Assembly (NCBI GenBank): GCA_023159155.1
Contig: JAJNNX010000001.1
Coordinates: forward strand, 3,410,001-3,474,000
Source: Ustulina deusta
Taxonomy: Eukaryota > Ascomycota > Sordariomycetes > Xylariales > Xylariaceae
DNA: 64,000 bases
Direction: 5' to 3'
In this document: one piece after another, positions 56,714 through 64,000 of the stretch
Numbering within the stretch: the stretch's first letter is position 1
How the letters are laid out: the number at the start of each line of letters is the position of its first letter
Position numbers and translations under genes: made by a program
The notes under the pieces: model-generated
The model's input: only the letters and a program-made list of their open reading frames with translations
Databases searched by the model: none
Told to the model about the DNA's origin: nothing

Positions 56714-57597
56714 TTTGTGTGAGAGCTTTGAAGGCTGTATATAACAACACACTTGGAGATATTACCGTCACAAATCTATCTAGATCTGTAGTTGTCTGCG
56801 GAAAGACAGGAGCATTTTGACAGCCCGCACAAAAAGATGGACGTCATCAGCTGCGGGGTGCTGCTACCTAAGTACTGTATCAGGTGTGATTGAATAGGCG
56901 CACAGACCAGGTCATATTTATTTGGTGGCAGGTACCTAATGTATGTAGGTATGCAACATACCTGTAAAAGCTATCTGCCTAAGGTACACTGCTAGTATCT
57001 CCCTGGGTACCTAATGTAGAGTACTACCTCTACCTACCTGTAGGTACTAGCAACGCTAGTGATAGATTTAGCGCAGGGATTCACGATTGTTATTCGAGAG
57101 CAAGCGCGTTTTTGCGCACGGCAGACCACCACAAGGTAAGTTACCTACTAACAATCTTCTGAATACTAGTCTACCTACCTTAGGTACCTCCTGCCATACT
57201 CTCTCATCTCGGCCATTCCTTAGAAACACTAAACACTGCCGGTATTACAATTCGCAGGTCTCCATCACTTCAACGTCGAGTAGCGTCTCCTTGGTTAAGT
57301 CGAGAGGTAAAGAAATGTGGCATACCTTTTTTTTTAATCAGTAGGTACCAGCTACGACCTCTAAACTCACCCTTTCACATTGACGTCCTCGCAATTGGAT
57401 GCTAGCTACGCCGGAGAGTAGGAGAACAGCTGAGCCCCGGTTGAATCCCACTTTGTTTTTGTATTTTTTTTTTCTTCCTACGAGCCTCCTCGGACTAATC
57501 CATGGTCCACTTGTTCCGTCCTCCATGTCAAATCCCAGGGGTTCGACTGGTCGCATCAGTTAGCGTTCCAAGAGCGCTATCACGATTCAACTCTATC
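56714..57597. other. Divergent promoter region between the DUF1295 gene and TOP3
   Basis: This is a shared upstream region. It is one of the densest places for TACCTA/TAGGTA words (56930-57030 and 57150-57195) and has two T-runs (57327-57337 and 57465-57475). No coding frame was supported. Confidence 0.55.
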
Positions 57598-59851
57598 ATG
57601 AGAGTACTCTGCGTAGCGGAGAAGCCTTCCATCGCGAAAGCCGTAGCTGGTCATCTCTCTGGTGGTGAGGTGCAGACTGTTCGTGTCCTATCTTTTGGTT
57701 GGGAGAAAACGTGCGCTCATATTCTTAGCATAATACACCCGAAAAGTATATCAAGAACTATGTCTTTGATTATGATTTTGGCCGTCCTTGGGGCAAGTGT
57801 CAGGTCACCATGACGTCGGTTCTCGGTCATCTTACCTCTGCTGAATTCCCTCCGGAATACAAGAAGTGGGAGTACCCACCGCCAGACCGCCTATTCGATG
57901 CTCCTGTGAATGTAGTTGTTGCAGCGGTCAGTATACATTGCGCAATGTAGGCCAGTGGGGTAGACCGTGTACTCACTTTGCTGAATATAGGACAAGAGAA
58001 AGGTCGCAGATAATATCGAGAAGCAAGCACGCTATGCCAATGCCTTGTGCATATGGACGGATTGTGATCGAGAGGGCGAGCATATTGGCTACGAAATATG
58101 CGAGGCTGCAAGAAAAGGAAACCGGACTCTTGACATCAAGAGGGCTAAATTCAGCAACATCGAGAGAGCGTGGGTCATCTAAGCTTCAACCTTCTACTAT
58201 TGCTATTGCTGATATATTCTAGGCATATTATCAATGCTTCAAGGAATCTTATCAGTCTTGACCATAAACAGGTCAATGCCGTTGCATCCCGTATCGAGCT
58301 TGACCTTAGGATAGGCTATGCGTTCACTCGCTTCCTGACCATCAGTCTAAGATCACTTGGTGGTCCGTTCCAAAACTTATTACTAAGTTATGGTATGCTC
58401 CTAACTCTGTTCTCGGAAGATGTCACTCACTCATCCTGTCGCAGGATCATGTCAATTTCCTACCTTGGGGTTTGTTGTAGATCGTTACTTTCGAGTAAGG
58501 AATTTCAAGCCAGAGGCTTTCTGGAGCATCAAAGTCATGCATAAACGCGAAGGGATTGATGTCAATTTTAGCTGGGCTCGCCATCGACTCTTTGACCGAG
58601 CATCAGTTGTCATACTCTACGAACGATGTTTGACGGCTAAGAAAGCCAAAGTCACCAAGGTCCAAGAAAAGCCAACGAAAAAGTGGAAGCCCTTACCATT
58701 GACAACAGTCGAGCTGCAAAAAATGGCAACGAGATTCCTGCACATGACTGGTCAACAAGCCATGGAAACTGCTGAGGGGCTATATAATAAGGGTTTCATT
58801 AGCTATCCGAGAACAGAGACCGACCGGTTTGACCCCGGTATGAATCTCCGTGCGTTAGTCCAGAAACAAGCCCAATCTCATGCTTGGGGAGATTTTGCTC
58901 AGAATCTAGTTAATGGTGGTTTTCAACAACCGCGACAAGGACGGAACGATGATAAAGCACATCCTCCAATTCATCCCGTAACTTTCGCCGCACCATCAGT
59001 GCTCAATGACCAAGAGAAGAAGATATACGAATTCGTAGTTCGGCGCTTTCTAGCTTGCTGCTCAGAGGATGCTAAGGGTGTTGCTACTGATGTCGACATT
59101 ACGTATGGCGAGGAGTCGTTCCATGCCCACGGAGTTGTAGTTCTAGAACGAAACTACCTCGAAGTCTACGTGTATGATAAGTGGACAGGCAGTGTCCAAC
59201 TACCCAAATTCACAGTTGGGGAGATGTTCGAACCCACGGAAGCATTGATGACAGAAGGGAAAACTGCACCTCCCAACTATCTTACTGAGGCAGATTTGAT
59301 AGCTCTGATGGATGCCAATGGCATTGGAACTGACGCCACAATGGCGGAACATATCCAAAAAATTCAAGAAAGAGACTATGTTCGGACTGTCCCCAGAACA
59401 AGCCATCCAGAAGAAGAGGTTGATGATGCGGAAGCTGGTCAAGCAGTCGAGGACGGCCGTACCGGTCGTTCTACTCGCGGAGGACGAGCTCGAGGTAGCC
59501 GAGGAAGAGGAGCTACAACCAACGGACGTGGCGGCGTCATGGAATTCATTCCGACTCAGCTTGGCGTGGCTCTCATCGAGGGCTTTGATAGGATGAATTT
59601 CGAGACCAGCCTAGGCAAACCATTTCTACGTAAAGAGATGGAACTGAAGATGAAGGCTATCTGTGAGGGGCGCACGACAAAAGAAGTGGTCTTGGACGAA
59701 AGTATCCAGCAGTATCGGCATGTCTATATGCAATCGCAACAAAAGCTTAGCGTTCTTAAAGCGGTGGGAATCCCCCTTTTTATTTCGAATGACCAGCAAA
59801 GAAATGCTAACATGTTCGCAGGCCTGTCGGCAGTATGTATTTAGAGTCTGA
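57598..59851 (+). CDS. top3: DNA topoisomerase III (type IA)
   Basis: Six exons (57598-57678, 57729-57926, 57991-58169, 58223-58392, 58445-59763 and 59822-59851) encode 658 residues. The TOPRIM domain is visible as MRVLCVAEKPSIAKAVAGHLSGG and ALCIWTDCDREGEHIGYEI (catalytic E and DxD region). The active-site tyrosine lies in LYNKGFISYPRTETDRF. The type IA gate segments VNAVASRIELDLRIGYAFTRF, SCQFPTLGFVVDRY and LMDANGIGTDATMAEHIQKI are present. An Arg/Gly-rich loop (GRSTRGGRARGSRGRGATTNGRGG) interrupts the domain before VMEFIPTQLGVALIEGF. Top3 works with the RecQ helicase Sgs1 and Rmi1 to dissolve recombination intermediates. The protein lacks the long zinc-finger tail of animal TOP3A. The last exon adds only nine codons (ACRQYVFRV). 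Confidence 0.97.
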
Positions 59852-62832
59852 ATTGCACCTAGCTTTCCGTCATGTCCCAACTGGTTGACATTCCTGCCCT
59901 GGCCTATATATAATATGCTCCATGCAAGATAAGGAAACATTCTGATCCCACAGGCAATCATCATCGTTGCGCCCCAGCAGTCTCTGAGCACAAGCTCCAG
60001 TACTATACAGGCGTTTGTCATCCATAGCAAGATATACACCGTTGAGCGAATTAAGCAGGTTATATTGTTGAGGTATATTCACAGAAGCAATACCAATCAA
60101 CAAAGTAGTCGGAACCAGTGGGGGATATCGGGAAGAAGAAGAGGCAATTGGGTGAGTCGGAAGGGAAAGTATACTTGTTGCATTTGTCCTCGGCCAATCT
60201 CTCTGTCTGTGCCTCCTCGACACTATCCGCATCCAAGCAATCATGCGCTGCATCCCCACAAAGCCCCGAACGTCCTATCGGGAAATGCGCTCTACCAACA
60301 ACGTGGGGAATTAGCAATGGCTGATGGGGTGCCATCGTGAAGTTCCCTTGTAGCGGGGTAGTAATAGGACGAAGATGAATTCGGAGTCAGTAAGTGGGCA
60401 TAAACTAGAGACGCATCATTGAATAAGGAATAGAGGAACCATTTTTGTCTTGGAGCAATCGGAGCACATAAGTCAGCAGCCAGGATAGGCTTCTTGACAC
60501 CTATTTGGCACATAGTGAGCCGCCTCAGATAATATCCTCTCTAAAAGGCCCATCCATATACAAGTCGGCAGTGAGTAGCTCATTCAAACCCAGACAGAGA
60601 AGCACAAAATCAGTCACAAATCCCCAGATTTAGCCAAAATAGACGAGTTTCTGCTTATACTGATTGATTGCGTAATAGAAAATAAGCCTCACAATGGATC
60701 TCTGGATCTCGCCTAACGTGAGACTTCCATAGAAATTGAGGCAGATACGCTCTGTTTCTTATCGTTGGCAGTTGAGGGTTGCGGAACTTGACACACCAAT
60801 GGGGTAGAAAACCAGACAAGGGAGAGAGATATTGTTATGGTCTAACACACATATCTACGCCATCGGAGTCTCTCCCGGTGTCGCAGTCCGAAAACTCAAA
60901 GTTCCATATTAGCAATGTTGAAGCTTGGCCGCAGTGTGCTGGTGCACAACTTTACTCACTGAGCGTTCGACATCTGAGAACGTGCTACTATATAACGAAT
61001 TAGCCCCAAGACCGATGTCTTCTGGACTAAATCTACACCCCACGATTCCCCAGGCTGGAGCCATCATTGGCTAGATTAACTATGTAGGTCCTGGAGCCAG
61101 AATAGGTTACACTACCTATCAGCCCACTCCCTTACGAGGGTGATAGCTCCCCCAAACCTGCAAATCAATGCAGCAGGCGTCATCATAGATTCGCGCCTGG
61201 TATTTCGTACCAAGCCAAGCCAAAAGAGGGAGACAAGCAGAAGGGGACAAAACGGGTTGCCTGATCTGATGCGAAGCTCCATGCGCAAACGCACTACACG
61301 CGCGGGGTTTCGCATCGAATAGAAGCCAGATAGGTTTGCCTTATCATTGATTATCATTGATTACAGTGTAGTAACCTAGATTGTGCCAGTATGGTGTCAC
61401 TTATCGCAAACTCTCTGCAAGAACGTTCCCCTGCATCCCATGATAGGGCCACGCGACCCTCCCAGACCAGCGACCAGAAGCATCCATCAGCCACCCAAGG
61501 AGTCTGAATATGGCGAGACCTGGCTCTTTCTCCAGAGGGGTTAGATCACAGGAACCCAAACGCCAATTTATCACCAGTGAGCTGAGGATTGCCGATTTCT
61601 TAGGGTGCCTACCTACACCAGCGTTCAATTATTGTCTTGTGGGAGGTTTATTAATATAATATAGCATAAACCTCCCTTCGAGACGGCAAGCCAAGATCAA
61701 GTGGTCTTAGTAGTTGATCATGCTCAGCTCGGCGGGAAAAGCCCTCGATGGGCCAATCTTATCAAAGCTGACTCTTCAACAAATGTCTGAATTGGGTCTT
61801 CAACAACGCCACACTCAAAACTGATGGATGGCAAACCAAGTCACCATTGTTCTCCAATAAGACCTCCCGGGAAAATGGATGTTGCCCGCATATCCTGCTG
61901 ATGGAACTAGCATCAAATCCTACATAGTATAGTATACACACGCGGAGGAAGAGCTAATAAGGGCAACCATCGAGCAATGCCTAGTGTACATAATGCATGC
62001 CATCCACGACCCAAGGCGCCAGTGAGGTGGGTATGGGGACACGCCTCTAGAATGACTAGTAAGACGCCTAGTTGTGACGGATTGTCATGCAGCATAAAGC
62101 TTGGATAAACCAATCATATGCTCATCCTGTCCAGCGTGATGCCTATTCCAGCTCTGAGCACACACGCTATCCGCGCTGTGCAGAGCAAGAGACAGGCCGG
62201 ACTGTGATGTAATGCCCATGTATAGGATGCACTAATAGTACGGTAATAGGTACAAGACAGTACCACGTGCATCTGTTCCCACCCATGCAGGATGCTAGTG
62301 GCACAACCACTGAGCAGGCACAGCACAGCACACGCACAGGCCTGTTGCTGCTGGGTGTGCTAGGCACGCCGCAGGCCTGCGTTGGTCATTCCGAGTAAAA
62401 TGACGGGCGCCGCTCGCTCCCAGGCTTGACCCTTTTCTTCCATCATCAACAACAAAAACAACTGCAAACACCAAACCAGTCCAATAAACGAGCCCTCTCG
62501 TCACAGTCAAGATAATCGCGTCAGCACAGTACAGCCAGCAGCCAGCCAGCCCGCCAACCTTTTTAATCTTTGTCATCGCATCTTTTGTCGAGACCAAAGA
62601 CTTACCGCCACAGTATTAGCGCCTACTTCGGATCTGTAACCTGTAAGTGAACAAAAGAGTGACTCAGTCGTCATCTGGCCATTCGTCATCCGTCACCCAT
62701 CATCCGCCATCCCGTCTCTACAACACAACCTGACTGCGTCCTCGTCGCACCACACTCCCTTTCCGCTCTAAACAATTACTGATTTGGTGTCGCTTAACAT
62801 TATAGACACATCCCGAAGCTTTAAATTCCACT
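59852..62832. other. 3 kb intergenic region upstream of STB3-like gene
   Basis: Short frames on both strands have no recognisable domain. The last 400 bases before the STB3-like start are CA- and TC-rich, as expected of a long fungal 5' leader. No tRNA, transposon or repeat array was seen. Confidence 0.5.
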
Positions 62833-63933
62833 ATGGCAACTATGGCATCTGCTACCGCTGCTCGCGATATCCCCATGACCTTCCAGGCTGGCCGAGACAC
62901 CTTAGCTGGTGTAGCAGCTGCCAGGAACGGCCCTGTGACAGGCGCTCAGCCTCTCCCGACTCCCCCCAATTCCATCTCGCCTGCGCTTCCTCCTCACGGA
63001 CTCAAGGCCCAGCTGCAGAAGGCTCGGCTCGACCCAATTGACTCGGATCTTGACCTCCAAGATGACTCCGACTCCAACCGGGCCGTGCCATCGTCCTTCG
63101 AGGCTGCCGGAGACATCACTTCGGCCTTGCTTGCCAAATTCCATCTCCCTGAGATTCTCCTGAATCATGGTCCCTTGGCCATCCGTCATATCATGGGTTA
63201 CCTCACCACATCAGTGCCCGGCTTCGCCGGCATCCCCCCGAACAAAGCACGGAGGCTGGTGGTTTCAGCATTGCAACGTGGACAAGGACATGGTACCGAA
63301 GGCGGTGGTGTGAGTGGAGATGTCGAGTTTGAGAAGGTTGGTTGGGGCCGGTGGAACGCGAAGCGAAGGGGTCAAGCTGCACGCTCTTCTCTCTCTCGAT
63401 CGGCATCGGGCAAGAGCTGCTCGGGCTCCTATCCAACCCGCATTCCCATCAACAAAGACATGCCCTGGAACGCAAGCCGATCTCGACTCAAGGCTCGCGC
63501 CACTAGCAACGGCAATTCGGCGTCCTTCTCACATGATGATCGAGACGCAAGTGTGCTGGAGCATGAGGCGGATAAGATGTCTCTCGATTCTCTCGATGAG
63601 CCTGGTTCGGCTTCCTGTTCCGAAGCCCCTGACGCGGCCGACATCGCCATGAACGATAATCCTGAAGACGAGACTGATGATGAAGACTGGGGAGCTGTTG
63701 GAGCCGCGGCTCTGCGAGCTGGCTCTTACTCGAGCCCAGCTGAGGCTCGCCGCGGCGCGGGCTACCTTTCTTATCGTGTATATAATACTGGAGGCTACCG
63801 ATCCTTCTCCGCGAACACTCGCATGCTCCGAGAACCTCCACTCGACAACATCGACCTGGACGCCCTGGCCGCTTCCTCCGATGCGCAAGAGCGCGAGGCG
63901 ATCCAAGCACTTCTACAACTTGGTTCTGTATAA
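62833..63933 (+). CDS. stb3: STB3-like Sin3-binding protein
   Basis: A single exon encodes 366 residues. Residues about 98-148 (GDITSALLAKFHLPEILLNHGPLAIRHIMGYLTTSVPGFAGIPPNKARRLVVSALQ) are the Stb3 domain, with the LPEILLxxGPLAIRHIMxYLTTSVPGF signature. In yeast Stb3 binds Sin3 and the ribosomal RNA processing element and represses ribosome-biogenesis genes until it leaves the nucleus under Sch9/TOR signalling. It is followed by VGWGRWNAKRRGQ, also conserved in the family, then a Ser-rich and acidic region (PEDETDDEDWGAVGAAALRAG) and a C-terminal REPPLDNIDLDALAASSDAQEREAIQALLQLGSV helix that could be an interaction motif. The start ATG has a good context after CCACT. Another ATG occurs three codons later. 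Confidence 0.92.
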   Translation: MATMASATAARDIPMTFQAGRDTLAGVAAARNGPVTGAQPLPTPPNSISPALPPHGLKAQLQKARLDPIDSDLDLQDDSDSNRAVPSSFEAAGDITSALLAKFHLPEILLNHGPLAIRHIMGYLTTSVPGFAGIPPNKARRLVVSALQRGQGHGTEGGGVSGDVEFEKVGWGRWNAKRRGQAARSSLSRSASGKSCSGSYPTRIPINKDMPWNASRSRLKARATSNGNSASFSHDDRDASVLEHEADKMSLDSLDEPGSASCSEAPDAADIAMNDNPEDETDDEDWGAVGAAALRAGSYSSPAEARRGAGYLSYRVYNTGGYRSFSANTRMLREPPLDNIDLDALAASSDAQEREAIQALLQLGSV

Positions 63934-64000
63934 TTATCATGCATGGGTGGCGTTTGGGAAACAGCCGGGTTGAAACAATTATGCATGGTTCAGGGCTGGC

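Overview
The window looks like a chromosomal segment of a filamentous ascomycete (Pezizomycotina, most likely a Sordariomycete). The genes are split by short introns of about 45 to 150 nt with GT-AG ends, they lie on both strands with long gaps between them, and the recognisable proteins (Ku80, TOP3, DPM2, RLP24, TIM14, CWC22, an ING-type PHD protein) read as ascomycete orthologues. No plasmid, phage or CRISPR feature and no convincing tRNA or rRNA gene was seen. All gene models were built by hand from reading frames and splice signals; exon limits are given in each entry.

Layout. 1-10 kb: the 3' end of the tRNA dihydrouridine synthase DUS1, then an accessory-looking block with a polytopic membrane protein, an intronless and probably catalytically dead Gfd2-like gene beside an AT-rich block, an FAD monooxygenase and a SnoaL/NTF2-like protein. 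10-19 kb: housekeeping genes CWC22 (splicing), DPM2 (dolichol-phosphate-mannose synthase subunit) and a large BCAS3-type WD40 protein. 19-26 kb: a 2.4 kb gap, a second SnoaL-like gene and an ING-family PHD protein. 26-33 kb: a four-exon gene for a bactofilin-like beta-helical protein, a seven-span membrane protein and a C2H2 regulator. 32.2-39.7 kb is a gene desert. 39.7-48.3 kb: a GRGGAGN-repeat (DUF3602/Par32-like) protein, RLP24 divergent from TIM14/PAM18, a multi-exon Gfd2-like DEDDh protein and a BTB protein. 49.8-60 kb: Ku80 divergent from a TMEM205-like protein, a small unknown protein, and a DUF1295 reductase-like membrane protein divergent from DNA topoisomerase III. The window ends with an STB3-like Sin3-binding protein after a 3 kb gap.

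Functional threads. Two genes serve genome integrity (Ku80 in end joining, TOP3 in recombination-intermediate dissolution). Several serve ribosome or RNA biology (DUS1, CWC22, RLP24, and STB3, which in yeast regulates ribosome-biogenesis genes). Two serve organelle biogenesis (TIM14, DPM2). The first 10 kb could be a small metabolic cluster, but no backbone synthase is visible.

The best candidate for something unusual is the bactofilin-like gene at 26361-27408. Bactofilins are polymer-forming cytoskeletal proteins known mainly from bacteria, and here one appears as an intron-containing gene embedded among ordinary fungal genes.
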